DNA of 64,000 bases from an uncultured beta proteobacterium (GTDB lineage: Bacteria > Pseudomonadota > Gammaproteobacteria > Burkholderiales > SG8-39), in NCBI GenBank assembly GCA_902826155.1, contig CADEDU010000001.1, positions 124,525 through 188,524 on the forward strand. The letters are read 5' to 3'. A model generated the notes under the pieces. It was not told the DNA's origin and made no database searches. It was given only the letters and a program-made list of their open reading frames with translations. Shown in pieces: positions 43,280-52,511 of the stretch. The position numbers and the translations under genes were made by a program. The number at the start of each line of letters is the position of its first letter. Position 1 is the first letter of the stretch.

Positions 43280-44620
43280 ATGCAAGACATCCTGCGCTGG
43301 CCGCAGCCGCGCATCGAGGCGCTGCAAGGCGAGCGCCTGCAGGCGATGCTCGCGCTGTGCGCACGCGGGCACGCGTTCTATCAGCGGCAGTGGCAGTCGG
43401 CGGGCATCGATGTCGCCTCGATCCGCACGTTGGACGATCTGCAACGGCTGCCGCTCACGCGCAAACAGGATCTGATGGGCGAGCCGGAAAGTTTCCGGCT
43501 GCGCATCGCCGAGTTGCCGCTGCACGAACGCGCGGTCTGGGAGATCGTCTACACCACCGGCAGCACCGGCGATCCGACCCCGATCTACAACACCACGCAC
43601 GACTATCGGGCGTACCTGTTCCAGGCGCGACGTGTGGCGGAGATCTCCGATATCCGCGAAGCCGATGTGATCGCCAACCTGTTCCCGCTGACCGCCGCGC
43701 CGATGGGCGCCTATGTGCGCTCGGCCACGAGTGCCTACGCGGTGGGCGCTTCGATCTTCGCCGCCTTGCCCGGTGCGCCGCTCGGCCCCTATGAAGTGAA
43801 CCGTTCGCTCGACGAGGCGGTGCGCATGATCGAGCGGCGCCGCGCGACGATCCTGTGGGGCGTGACCAGCTTCGTGCGCCGCGTGCTGGTGCGCGCGATT
43901 GAACTGCAGGCCGATCTCGCGAGCGTGCGCATGTGCGCGGTGACCGGCGAAGCCTCGACGCCGGCGGGGCGCGAGGAGGTGCGCGGATTCATGCGCAAGC
44001 TCGGTACCGCGGGCGCGATCTTCCTCGATCGATACGGCTCGACCGAATCGGGCGTGCTCGCACAGTGTCGCGAGGAAGGCGACTGGCATAACCCGGTGCC
44101 CGAGCTGCAGTATCACGAGGTGGTCGACATCGAGACCGGCCGGCGCTTGCCTGACGGCGAACGCGGGGCGTTGGCAATCACCTTTCTCGACCGGCGCGGT
44201 ACCGTGCTGATCCGCTACCTGGTCGGCGACACGGTGAGCATCGATCGGCGTCCGTGCCCGCACTGCGGACGCTCGGGCGAGCGCATCGTCGGGCCGGTGG
44301 TGCGCAGCAAGGACCTGGTGAAGGTGAAGGGGATGCTCATCAATCCGGCCGCGCTGCTCGATGCGCTGAAGAGCGTCGAAGGGCTCGACGAATTCCAGGT
44401 GGTGGTGCGCAAGGAGGATCCGCGCGCCGCGCTGTCGATGGATCAGCTGATCGTGCGGGTCGCCACGCATGCGCACGATCGAGAACGCCTGAGCGCGCAG
44501 GTCGTGCAGGCGGTGCAAGGCGCTGTGCAGGTGCGACCGAGCGTCGAATTCGCGGCTGCGCACGAAATCTACGACCCGGCGCGGCAGACCAAGGCGGTGC
44601 GATTCGTGGATCAACGCTGA
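43280..44620 (+). CDS. PaaK-like CoA ligase
   Basis: AMP-forming ligase of 446 residues like phenylacetate-CoA ligase. 'VWEIVYTTGSTGDPTPIYNT' is the P-loop; 'FLDRYGSTESGVLAQCREEGDWHNP', a Zn-like CPHCG near residue 330, and 'VRSKDLVKVKGMLINPAALLDAL' follow. The usual C-terminal catalytic Lys is not certain. It probably activates a small aryl or alkyl acid supplied through the TRAP system. The stop TGA overlaps the next ATG (TGATG), coupling it to the APH-like gene. Confidence 0.88.
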   Translation: MQDILRWPQPRIEALQGERLQAMLALCARGHAFYQRQWQSAGIDVASIRTLDDLQRLPLTRKQDLMGEPESFRLRIAELPLHERAVWEIVYTTGSTGDPTPIYNTTHDYRAYLFQARRVAEISDIREADVIANLFPLTAAPMGAYVRSATSAYAVGASIFAALPGAPLGPYEVNRSLDEAVRMIERRRATILWGVTSFVRRVLVRAIELQADLASVRMCAVTGEASTPAGREEVRGFMRKLGTAGAIFLDRYGSTESGVLAQCREEGDWHNPVPELQYHEVVDIETGRRLPDGERGALAITFLDRRGTVLIRYLVGDTVSIDRRPCPHCGRSGERIVGPVVRSKDLVKVKGMLINPAALLDALKSVEGLDEFQVVVRKEDPRAALSMDQLIVRVATHAHDRERLSAQVVQAVQGAVQVRPSVEFAAAHEIYDPARQTKAVRFVDQR

Positions 44621-45807
44621 TGCTGACCGCAACCGACCTCGAGCGTGTTGCGCATCTGGCCAACCTCGAAACGATCGAGGCGTTCGGGCGGACGGTCGAT
44701 GATCGTGCCGTTGACGACGGGGCTGCAGGCCGCTGGCGCACGACCTCGGCGCGTTTCGTCCCGGGCGCATCGCCCTACTGCACGCTGCTGCTGGAAAGCG
44801 ACGCCGCCCAGCAGCGGTTGTGCCGCGTCGAAGTGTTCGAAACGGCGCAGCCGGTGCTCCTGCCCGTTGAGCGCTCGCGCGCCGACCCGCTGCTTGGCTG
44901 GGTGCGCGTTACGCCTTTTCCGCACGACCCGATGCTGCCGACCCTGGCGCGAGTGATCGAGCGTGCGCAGCCGGCGCGCATCGTGCGATATCGCGCACTC
45001 AAACGCTGCACGCTGCGCGGCACGTCGGCGGGGCGTGACTGCTTCATCAAGGTGTTTCCCGATGAGCAGGGCGCGGTCATCCATCGCGACAGCGAGGCGC
45101 TATGGGCCGCCTCGGCGCGTGGCGCGGTCGCGTTTCGAGTCGCCGAGCCGATCCGCTACGAACGCGACGAGCGTGCCGTGTGGCAGGGCGTGATTCACGG
45201 CGAGCCGATCATCGAAGCGCTGTACGGGAGTGAGGGCATCGCGATGGCCCGACGCATCGGTGCGGCGTGCGGCTCGCTGCCACGATCGTCGTTGTCGCCG
45301 GCGATGCGATTCGATTGGTCGGTGCAGATGGATCGCAGCCGCCGCTACGCGCGCACGCTCGAGCGCTACGACGCGGGACTGGCCGCGCAGGCCGGGGCGT
45401 TGCTCGACACGCTCGCGGCGACGTACGACCAGCGGCCGCATCGTCCTGAGCCGCGTCCGATCCACGGCGCACCGCACGCGCACCAATGGCTCGACTGTGG
45501 CGATGCGCTGGGCCTGGTCGATTTCGACCGCTTCTCGATCGGCGACCCGGAGCTCGATGCCGCCACCTTCATCGGCGAGCTCGACTATGAGCGGCGCACG
45601 ATGGTGCCGGTGCCGACGCTGGTCGACGCTTTCCTCGACGCCTATCAGCACGCCGTCGGTCCGCTCGATCCGGCGTTGCTGCGTGCCTATCGCGCGCACA
45701 AGCATCTGGCCAAGGCGCTTCGTTCCGTGCGCGCGTTGCGCACCGACAGCGTGCGTCGCGCGGCGCGGGCACTGGAGCGCGCACGCGGGCTACTGGCGCA
45801 GCCGTAG
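44620..45807 (+). CDS. APH-fold phosphotransferase-like protein lacking the catalytic Asp
   Basis: Protein of 395 residues with the aminoglycoside phosphotransferase/choline kinase fold. The C-terminal catalytic block reads IHGAPHAHQW, where active members have HGDxHxxN: the catalytic base Asp is Ala284. The metal-binding 'LVDFDRFSIGDPELDAATF' is retained. It may be a pseudokinase. The layout 'QWLxxGDAL.L.DFD..xIGDxxLD' is shared with the kinase at 54314, which keeps Asp, so the two are paralogues. It is coupled to the PaaK-like gene and converges on the glycan operon with 11 bases between stops. Confidence 0.82.
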   Translation: MLTATDLERVAHLANLETIEAFGRTVDDRAVDDGAAGRWRTTSARFVPGASPYCTLLLESDAAQQRLCRVEVFETAQPVLLPVERSRADPLLGWVRVTPFPHDPMLPTLARVIERAQPARIVRYRALKRCTLRGTSAGRDCFIKVFPDEQGAVIHRDSEALWAASARGAVAFRVAEPIRYERDERAVWQGVIHGEPIIEALYGSEGIAMARRIGAACGSLPRSSLSPAMRFDWSVQMDRSRRYARTLERYDAGLAAQAGALLDTLAATYDQRPHRPEPRPIHGAPHAHQWLDCGDALGLVDFDRFSIGDPELDAATFIGELDYERRTMVPVPTLVDAFLDAYQHAVGPLDPALLRAYRAHKHLAKALRSVRALRTDSVRRAARALERARGLLAQP

Positions 45808-45818
45808 ACGGCACCGGC

Positions 45819-47201
45819 TCACTGCCAGCCGCCACCCAGTGCGCGGTACAGACTCACGTAGGTGCTCAGCCGCTCGAAGCGCGTCTGAAGGAAATCATCC
45901 TCGGCCTTGAGCATCGCGTTCTGCGTGTTCAGCAGGTTGAGCGCATCGATCAATCCGGCGCGATAGCGCGTCTCGGCCAGATCGAACGCGCGCTTGGTGT
46001 GGCTGATGGTCTCCTGCTGCGCGGCGTCCTGCGCCGCGAGCTTCTCCAGTTGCACCAGCGCCGACTCCACGTCGCGCAGCGCGCCGAGGATGGTGTGGTG
46101 ATAGGTCTGCACCAGCTCGGCGTGGCGTTCCTGCGCGCGTTCGCTCAGTGCCTGCAGCTTGTCGGCCTGGAAGATCGGCGCCAGCAGCCCCGCTCCGATG
46201 CTGAGCAGGCCGCTGGAGCCCTTGAGCAGGTTGGAGAGTTGCGCACTGGCGAACCCTGCATCGGTAGTAAGTTGCAGACTCGGATACAGGTTGGCGCGCG
46301 CCACACCGACGTCGGCGTAGGCCGCGCGCAGGTTCGCTTCAGCCTGCAGGATGTCGGGCCGACGCAGCAGGATCGCCGCGGGCAGGCCGACCGGCAGTTG
46401 CGCCGGCAGACGCACGTCGGTGAGGCGCGGCGGTTCGATCGCCTGCTGGGTGGGATGCTGTCCGGCGAAGAACGCCAGCAGGTGGCGCGCTTGTGCCGCG
46501 GCTTGCTCCAGCGGCGGCAGGCTCGCGCGAATGGCCGCGACGTTGGCCAGACTCTGCGCACGGTCCAGACCTGACACGGCGCCGTTGCGGTAGCGCGTCT
46601 CGACGATGCCGTCGATGCGTTCGGCGACCGCCAGCGTGTTCTTCGCGAGCTCGAGCCGTTGACTGGCCGCGGTGAGCTGGAAGTAGGCGGTCGCGGTGTC
46701 GGCGGCAAGCGTGAGCTTCACCGCGCGTCCGGCTTCGGTGGCTGCATCGAGCGTGGCGTGCGCCACGCGCGTGAGGTTGGCGAACTTGTCCCACAGATCG
46801 GGCTCCCAACCGATGTTCAGTTCGGCGCTGAACTTGTTGGCCGCCCCGCCGCCGCCCGAGAAAGGTCGGTTGCGCTCGGCGCCGATACCGCCGGTGATGA
46901 ACGGATAGCGCCCCGCACCGGCTGCGCGCGTCACTGCACGCGCCTGGCCGATGCGATGCGTGGCGGCGCGCACGTCGCGGTTGCCAGCCAGCACTGTCTC
47001 TTCGAGTTGATCGAGCGTGCGATCCTCGAACGCGCGCCACCACTCGCCGGCGGCCGGGCTGTCGGCCTGTGTGATGGTCTTGGCGCCGTGCCACTGCTGC
47101 GGCATGTCGACGTCCGGGCGCTGATAGGCCGGCTGCATCGCGCAACCACTTACCAGCATTCCACCTGCCAGCCACAACGAAATTGTTCGCATTGCCGTCA
47201 T
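45819..47201 (-). CDS. RND-type outer-membrane efflux lipoprotein (NodT family)
   Basis: TolC-like lipoprotein of 460 residues with lipobox LVSGC (Cys about 20) and repeated helical OEP domains: 'ADTATAYFQLTAASQRLELAKNTLAVAERIDGIVETRYRNGAVSGLD', 'LLRRPDILQAEANLRAAYADVGVARANLYPSLQL' and 'ISHTKRAFDLAETRYRAGLIDALNLLNTQ'. It provides the outer-membrane channel for MacA-MacB just upstream. ATG 47201 overlaps the MacB stop (ATGA). Last gene of the glycan operon. Confidence 0.93.
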   Translation of the reverse strand: MTAMRTISLWLAGGMLVSGCAMQPAYQRPDVDMPQQWHGAKTITQADSPAAGEWWRAFEDRTLDQLEETVLAGNRDVRAATHRIGQARAVTRAAGAGRYPFITGGIGAERNRPFSGGGGAANKFSAELNIGWEPDLWDKFANLTRVAHATLDAATEAGRAVKLTLAADTATAYFQLTAASQRLELAKNTLAVAERIDGIVETRYRNGAVSGLDRAQSLANVAAIRASLPPLEQAAAQARHLLAFFAGQHPTQQAIEPPRLTDVRLPAQLPVGLPAAILLRRPDILQAEANLRAAYADVGVARANLYPSLQLTTDAGFASAQLSNLLKGSSGLLSIGAGLLAPIFQADKLQALSERAQERHAELVQTYHHTILGALRDVESALVQLEKLAAQDAAQQETISHTKRAFDLAETRYRAGLIDALNLLNTQNAMLKAEDDFLQTRFERLSTYVSLYRALGGGWQ

Positions 47202-49144
47202 TCCCGTACGAGTGCGTCAACCGGATCGAGACGGGCCGCCTTGCGTGCCGGCAGAAAGCCGAACACGACACCGGTGGCCACCGCGGAGCCGAAGGCGAGC
47301 AGCACTGGCGCGGCGGTGAACACGGTCATCCAGCCGGTGAGCCGGCCGGTGAACAACGCGCCCGCCACGCCCAACGCCACGCCGACCAGTCCGCCGATGA
47401 TGCAGACCACGATCGCCTCGGTGAGAAACTGGATCAACACGTCGCCGCCGCGCGCACCCACCGCCATGCGAATGCCGATCTCGCGGGTGCGCTCGGTCAC
47501 CGATACCAGCATGATGTTCATCACGCCGATGCCGCCCACCACCAGCGAGATGACGGCGATCGAGGCGAGCAGATAACTGAGCGTGTTCTGCGCTTCGTTC
47601 GCCTTCTCGATGAGATCGGACTGGTTGCGGATGTGGAAGTCTTCCTTGCCGTGCCGATCGACCAGCAGCGCGTGCACCGATCGCTCCACCGGCGCGAGCA
47701 GCGAGGTCTCCTTGACCTTGACCGTGATGTCGCGGAAGTAGCGCTCGCCGAACACGCGTGTCGCGGCGGTGGTGTGGGGCATCCACATCTGGTAATCGCG
47801 GTCGGTGCCTCCGCCGGTGGCGCCCTTGGGGCCCATCACTCCGATCACCTGGAACGGCGCGTTGTTGACGATGACGAATCGTCCGAGCGGATCGGTTCCG
47901 GCGTCGTACAGCTCGCGCGCGACGTTGTGACCGAGCACGATGACTTGCGCGTGCCGGCGCACATCTTCGGCATTGAAGAACGCGCCGCGGCGTACCGGCC
48001 AGTCGCGCACCAGCGGGAACGACTCGCCGGTGCCCACCGCCGGCACCAGCAGGTCGCGATTGCCCTGACGCACGAGCACGGTGCGATCGGTCTCGGGCAC
48101 GGCCATCGCCACGCCGGGCAGCGCATTGATCGGGCCCAGGTCGTGGGCGCTGAGGGTCTCGATGCCACGGCTCGCACCACGGACGCCGGCGACGCCGCGC
48201 TTGACCGACAGCAGATCGGTACCCATCGCATTGATACGTTCGATCACCTGTCGCTTGGCACCTTCGCCGATCGCCAGCATCGCCACCACCGATGCCACGC
48301 CGATGACGATGCCTAGCATGGTCAGCCCGGTTCGCAGTCGATTGTGCGCGAGCGAGCGACCGGCCATCAGCAGCGATTCGAGCGCCACGGCCGCGCGATT
48401 GCCGCCGCTTGCGCCACTGCGTCGCATCGGCACCTGATCGGCGCGCGCCTGACGCGTGACGGTTTCGCGCACGACGCGTCCGTCGGCCAGCTCGATGATG
48501 CGGTCGGCGTGCTGCGCGACCTGCGCGTCGTGCGTGATGAGCACGATCGTGTGGCCGTCGCGATGCAGGCCGTGCAGTACCTCGAGGACTTCGCGGCCGC
48601 TGGCACTGTCGAGCGCGCCGGTGGGCTCGTCGGCGAGGATGACCTGACCGCCGTTCATGAGCGCGCGCGCGATGCTGCAGCGCTGCTGTTGTCCGCCGCT
48701 CAGCTGACCGGGCCGGTGATCGAGTCGATCCTGCATGCCCAGGCGCGTGAGCAACGCGGCGGCGCGGTCACGCCGTTCGCCGCGCGCGACGCCTTCGTAC
48801 ACTGCCGGGATCGCCACGTTGTCGAGTGCGCTCAGGTCGGGCATCAGGTGGTAGCGCTGGAACACGAACCCGAACGTCTCGCGCCGCAGCGCGGCGAGTG
48901 CGCCCGGTGCGAGCGTGGCGACATCGAGGCCATCGACGCGATACTGACCTGCGGTGGGCCGATCGAGGCAGCCGAGCACGTTCATCAGGGTCGATTTGCC
49001 CGAGCCCGACTGGCCCATGATCGCGACGAACTCGCCCGCATCGATGCTCAGATCGATGCCGTCCAGCGCGCGCACTTCGCTCGCGCCGGTGTGGTACGCG
49101 CGTTGCAGGCCGCGCAATTCGAGCAGTGGTCGGTGCATCGCCAT
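47198..49144 (-). CDS. macB: MacB-like ABC exporter (ATPase-permease fusion)
   Basis: Protein of 648 residues: N-terminal ATPase (Walker A 'GQSGSGKST', signature 'LSGGQQQR', Walker B 'VILADEPTGALD', 'LITHD'), then four membrane helices with a large periplasmic domain (about 290-520) and three C-terminal helices ('VVGGIGVMNIMLVSVTERTREIGIRMAVGA'). MacB with MacA and an outer-membrane channel exports macrolides, lipopeptides and siderophores; here the operon suggests a glycan or glycolipid cargo. ATG 49144 and 49138 are both possible, the second better spaced from GGGGG. Six bases after macA. Confidence 0.94.
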   Translation of the reverse strand: MAMHRPLLELRGLQRAYHTGASEVRALDGIDLSIDAGEFVAIMGQSGSGKSTLMNVLGCLDRPTAGQYRVDGLDVATLAPGALAALRRETFGFVFQRYHLMPDLSALDNVAIPAVYEGVARGERRDRAAALLTRLGMQDRLDHRPGQLSGGQQQRCSIARALMNGGQVILADEPTGALDSASGREVLEVLHGLHRDGHTIVLITHDAQVAQHADRIIELADGRVVRETVTRQARADQVPMRRSGASGGNRAAVALESLLMAGRSLAHNRLRTGLTMLGIVIGVASVVAMLAIGEGAKRQVIERINAMGTDLLSVKRGVAGVRGASRGIETLSAHDLGPINALPGVAMAVPETDRTVLVRQGNRDLLVPAVGTGESFPLVRDWPVRRGAFFNAEDVRRHAQVIVLGHNVARELYDAGTDPLGRFVIVNNAPFQVIGVMGPKGATGGGTDRDYQMWMPHTTAATRVFGERYFRDITVKVKETSLLAPVERSVHALLVDRHGKEDFHIRNQSDLIEKANEAQNTLSYLLASIAVISLVVGGIGVMNIMLVSVTERTREIGIRMAVGARGGDVLIQFLTEAIVVCIIGGLVGVALGVAGALFTGRLTGWMTVFTAAPVLLAFGSAVATGVVFGFLPARKAARLDPVDALVRE

Positions 49145-49150
49145 GCCCCC

Positions 49151-50341
49151 TTAGTTCATCCGCGCGATGCGCGGCTTGGTCGGCTTCGCGGCCTTGGTCG
49201 CGCCGGCCTCGTCGCCGATCACCACCAGCTCGCCTTCATTGACGCCGGACAGGATCTGCATCATCGATGCGCCCTTGATGCCGGTCTTGACGCTGCGCGT
49301 CTCGGCGGTGCCGTCGGCCAGCACCACCTTCACGCGATGCCGGCCGGCGCGGCCCTGATTGTCCGGACGCAGCGCCGAGAGCGGCACCAGCAGCGCTTCG
49401 CCGGCCTGGTCCTGCACGAAGAACACCTGCGCGGTCATCTGCACTTTCAAAGAGCCGTCGGGGTTGGGCACATCGAACAGCGCGTTGTAGAAGATCACGC
49501 CGTTGACGATCTCAGGGCCCGGCAGGATCTGTCGCACCTTGCCGCTGCGGCGCGTCTCCTGGTCGCCCAGGATGGTGAAGTAGGCGTCCTGCCCGATCCG
49601 AATGCTGGTGATGTCGGCTTCGGCCACCTGCGCCCACACCGTCATCGTGTCCAGGCGCGCGATGCGCAGGATGTTCGGTGCGGTCTGATTGGCATTCAGG
49701 GTCTGGCCCTGGCGCGCCGTGATCGTCACCACCTCGCCGTCCATCGGTGCGACGATCCGCGTGTAACCCAATTGGGCGCGTGCCGTGGCGATGCCCGCCT
49801 GTGCCTGCTTGATCTGCGCATCCAGTGAATTGATGCTCGACACCGCCACGCGGAAGTTGGAGTCCATCACCTCGGCTTCCGACTTGGCCATCGCGTCGAG
49901 CGCCACCAGCGCCTGGCTGCGCTTGCGCTGCACATCGGCAAGCGTGAGCTGATCGAAGCGGGCCCGGCGCTGCGCGCGCAGGTTCTCCAGCGTCGCCTCG
50001 GCCTCGACCAGCTTCGCCTGATTGAGTACCGGATCAATCTCGCCGAGCAACTGCCCCTGGGTGACGCGATCGCCGGGTCGTACCGCGAGAGCGCGCAACT
50101 GGCCGGAGATCTGCGCGCCCACGTCGACGAATTGCACCGGCTGCACCACCCCGGCAGCGATGACGGTGCGCTCGATCGGCCCCTTGGTGACCGGCGCGGT
50201 CAGAAAGTTCGCGGCGGACTGCTTGCGCTCGTTGCCGTCACTCCACACTTCGCGCCAGGCGAACGTGGCGACGAGCACCAGCGCGGCCGCGCCGAACAAC
50301 GACCAGGGAAGAATGCGGTTGGAATGTGGACGATTGGCCAT
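49151..50341 (-). CDS. macA: MacA-like membrane fusion protein
   Basis: Periplasmic adaptor of 396 residues anchored by one N-terminal helix ('ILPWSLFGAAALVLVATFAW'). HlyD/MacA features: 'PIERTVIAAGVVQPVQFVDVGAQISGQLRALAVRPGDRVTQGQLLGEIDPV', a long coiled-coil hairpin (100-190), lipoyl return 'GYTRIVAPMDGEVVTITARQGQTL' and a beta-barrel domain. ATG 50341 has AGGAG at eight bases. An in-frame ATG at 50464 overlaps the upstream stop as ATGA and would add a 41-residue Pro-rich lead; I consider it less likely. Confidence 0.92.
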   Translation of the reverse strand: MANRPHSNRILPWSLFGAAALVLVATFAWREVWSDGNERKQSAANFLTAPVTKGPIERTVIAAGVVQPVQFVDVGAQISGQLRALAVRPGDRVTQGQLLGEIDPVLNQAKLVEAEATLENLRAQRRARFDQLTLADVQRKRSQALVALDAMAKSEAEVMDSNFRVAVSSINSLDAQIKQAQAGIATARAQLGYTRIVAPMDGEVVTITARQGQTLNANQTAPNILRIARLDTMTVWAQVAEADITSIRIGQDAYFTILGDQETRRSGKVRQILPGPEIVNGVIFYNALFDVPNPDGSLKVQMTAQVFFVQDQAGEALLVPLSALRPDNQGRAGRHRVKVVLADGTAETRSVKTGIKGASMMQILSGVNEGELVVIGDEAGATKAAKPTKPRIARMN

Positions 50342-50460
50342 GGGTCTGTCTCCTTGGAATGCCTGGCGGAATGACCGGTGGAGGCGAAGTGGATGGAGGC
50401 GTGAATCGGGGGCAGGATTGCGCAATGGAGCTGGGTTGCCGGCGGGGTCGTCGGTCACGC

Positions 50461-51246
50461 TCATGGCGCGGGCACGGCGGTTGCAATCTGCGCCGTCGCA
50501 CCGATGCGCGCGCTCGAACCGGCGCTGAGCAATGTGCGCATCGCCACCAGGCGCACGCGCGGATGGCGGGTGATCGCCTCGAGCATCTGCTCCAGCGTGT
50601 CGAAGCTCTCGGCGTGCATGACGGCGTGATGCAGCATGACTCCGAACGCCTGGTCGGCACCGGCGCAGGCGCTGAGTCCGCGGGTGAGCGCATCGAAGTC
50701 CGGACGCGATGTGCGGCACCAGTCGAGCGTCACGTCCGGTGTGCGCAATCCGTTCGTCTGAAGCGGTGCGGCGCCCACGTTGCGCGACAGCGCCGCGAAG
50801 CCGCAGGCCTGCAACGCCGCGACCGTCGCCTGCGAGCATCGATTCCACGGCGGCGTGAAGATCGGATCGAGCGCGTCGCCGAGCGTCTGCTGCAGGCGTG
50901 CTTGCCCTGCGGCGATGTCGGCATGCTGCTGCGCCGCCGAGCGCGCGTCGCCGAACTCGCACTTGCGAGCCTGCGGTTCATGATTCACGTGACGCAGGCC
51001 GTGTTGATGCAAGCCGAGCAGCGCCGGCGCCTCGTCGTGTCGCGCCAGCAGCATCCGTGCCGTGGCGCGCTCCAGTGCGTCGGGGATCACCGCCAGATCG
51101 AGCGGCGCGCGATACATCGCGAACAGATCGAGCAGCCGATACAGCCGCTCGTCGACCGCGCCGGCGTCGTCGTCACGGAAGAACATGGTGAGCGGCGCCG
51201 GCAGGGCATCGAGACAGCCGATGAGTGCGTCGATGCGGGGATTCAT
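50461..51246 (-). CDS. Polysaccharide deacetylase family protein
   Basis: Protein of 261 residues with NodB-like motifs: 'MFFRDDDAGAVDERLYRLLDLF' (Asp-Asp), 'LLGLHQHGLRHVNHE' (His metal ligands), 'PIFTPPWNRCSQATVAAL', and a final His in 'GVMLHHAVMHAESF'. No signal peptide is present, so deacetylation of a sugar precursor or glycan intermediate in the cytoplasm is likely. ATG 51246 overlaps the glycosyltransferase stop upstream (ATGA). Together with the lyase and glycosyltransferases it suggests an amino-sugar-containing glycan. Confidence 0.87.
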   Translation of the reverse strand: MNPRIDALIGCLDALPAPLTMFFRDDDAGAVDERLYRLLDLFAMYRAPLDLAVIPDALERATARMLLARHDEAPALLGLHQHGLRHVNHEPQARKCEFGDARSAAQQHADIAAGQARLQQTLGDALDPIFTPPWNRCSQATVAALQACGFAALSRNVGAAPLQTNGLRTPDVTLDWCRTSRPDFDALTRGLSACAGADQAFGVMLHHAVMHAESFDTLEQMLEAITRHPRVRLVAMRTLLSAGSSARIGATAQIATAVPAP

Positions 51247-52502
51247 GCGAGAGGCTCCGAAAGTGCGACGGGAGTGGGGTTCGCCAACGTGCTGTTGCGA
51301 TGCGCGGCCAGCAGCGATTGCACGATGCGCGTCGAACGCGCCGCGCCGTTCAGATCGAGCAGCGGTGTGACGTGCTCGATGAGCGGGGAGTGCGCGTTGG
51401 TGGAGGAAAGCGGGCTCGCCGGCACTCGCGCCGACAACGCCGCCACCACCGCGCGCGCCAATGACTTCCCGCTCAGTCGTGCTTGCGGCAGCCAGGTGGC
51501 GATGCCCAATTGCTCCAGTCGCTGCGCGCGCCGGGTCTGCTCGTCCTCGCGCTCCGCGGCGTACGGCACGACGATCGCCGGCACGCGTGCGGCAACGATG
51601 TCGAGCGCGGTGTTGTAGCCGCACTGGCTTACCGACAGGGCCGCACCTGCCATCTCGGCGGTGAGCGAGGGCACGGTGCGTTCAAGCGTGAAGCACGGCT
51701 CGTCGATCGCCGCCTGCCTGAGCGTGGCAAACGTGTCGTCATCGACGAACGGGCCGGCGATCACCCGCATCGAGATCGGATGCGATCGTCGCAAGATGCG
51801 ATGTGCGGCGAGCGCGGCGCGGAACAGTGCCGCACCGACGCTGCCGCTGCCTGCCGACACCAGCACCGTGGTAGTCCTGCGTGATGCAGGCGTCGGGCCC
51901 GGATGCACGAAGCCGGTGTAGTGCACCGGCACGGTCATCGGCACGATCGGTCGGAATGACTCTTCCAGGCGTGCGAACTGCGCATCGGCGTGCACCAGCA
52001 CTGCATCGAAGAATCGATTGGCCGTCATCGCGGCGCGATCGTCGTGGCGCTGCTGATCGGCGCGCGCCCCGACCAGGATGTCGCGCAGGCTGCAGAGCAC
52101 CAGCGGACGCGCGTGTCCGCCCGGCGCGTGCGCCAGCTCCAGCAGCGGCACGATCTCGTCGGCGAACTTCTTGCGCCCGAACGGAAACAGCTCGATCAGC
52201 ACCACCTGCGGATCGCACGATCGGAATGTCCGCTCGATCAAGGCACGCCGCGCGGCCTTGGCTTGCGACAGGCTGTAGCGCGAATCGAGACTGACCAGCT
52301 GCTTGTCTTCGTCCATGCCGAGGGGCGGGAGCTGCACCAGCTCGACCCCGCTTGGCACTGCCATGCCCGGCGGGAAATGACCGCCGCTGAGGAACACGAC
52401 ATGAAACGCCTCGCACAGGCTGCGCGACAGGGCGAAGGCGCGCGTCAGGTGGCCCATGCCGATGGCGTGCTGGCAGTAGAACAACAGGCGGGGTTTGCGC
52501 AT
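51243..52502 (-). CDS. GT28/MurG-like glycosyltransferase
   Basis: Protein of 419 residues with a GT-B fold. 'LLFYCQHAIGMGHLTRAFALSRSLCEAFHVVFLSGG' is the N-domain glycine loop; 'TVLVSAGSGSVGAALFRAALAAHRIL' and 'MAGAALSVSQCGYNTALDIVAARVPAIVVPY' form the nucleotide-sugar binding C-domain. It is related in layout to the protein encoded at 61816. The cytoplasmic location and position after the ABC exporter fit assembly of a glycan chain. Donor and acceptor are unknown. Confidence 0.85.
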   Translation of the reverse strand: MRKPRLLFYCQHAIGMGHLTRAFALSRSLCEAFHVVFLSGGHFPPGMAVPSGVELVQLPPLGMDEDKQLVSLDSRYSLSQAKAARRALIERTFRSCDPQVVLIELFPFGRKKFADEIVPLLELAHAPGGHARPLVLCSLRDILVGARADQQRHDDRAAMTANRFFDAVLVHADAQFARLEESFRPIVPMTVPVHYTGFVHPGPTPASRRTTTVLVSAGSGSVGAALFRAALAAHRILRRSHPISMRVIAGPFVDDDTFATLRQAAIDEPCFTLERTVPSLTAEMAGAALSVSQCGYNTALDIVAARVPAIVVPYAAEREDEQTRRAQRLEQLGIATWLPQARLSGKSLARAVVAALSARVPASPLSSTNAHSPLIEHVTPLLDLNGAARSTRIVQSLLAAHRNSTLANPTPVALSEPLA

Positions 52503-52511
52503 GGTGGCGGC

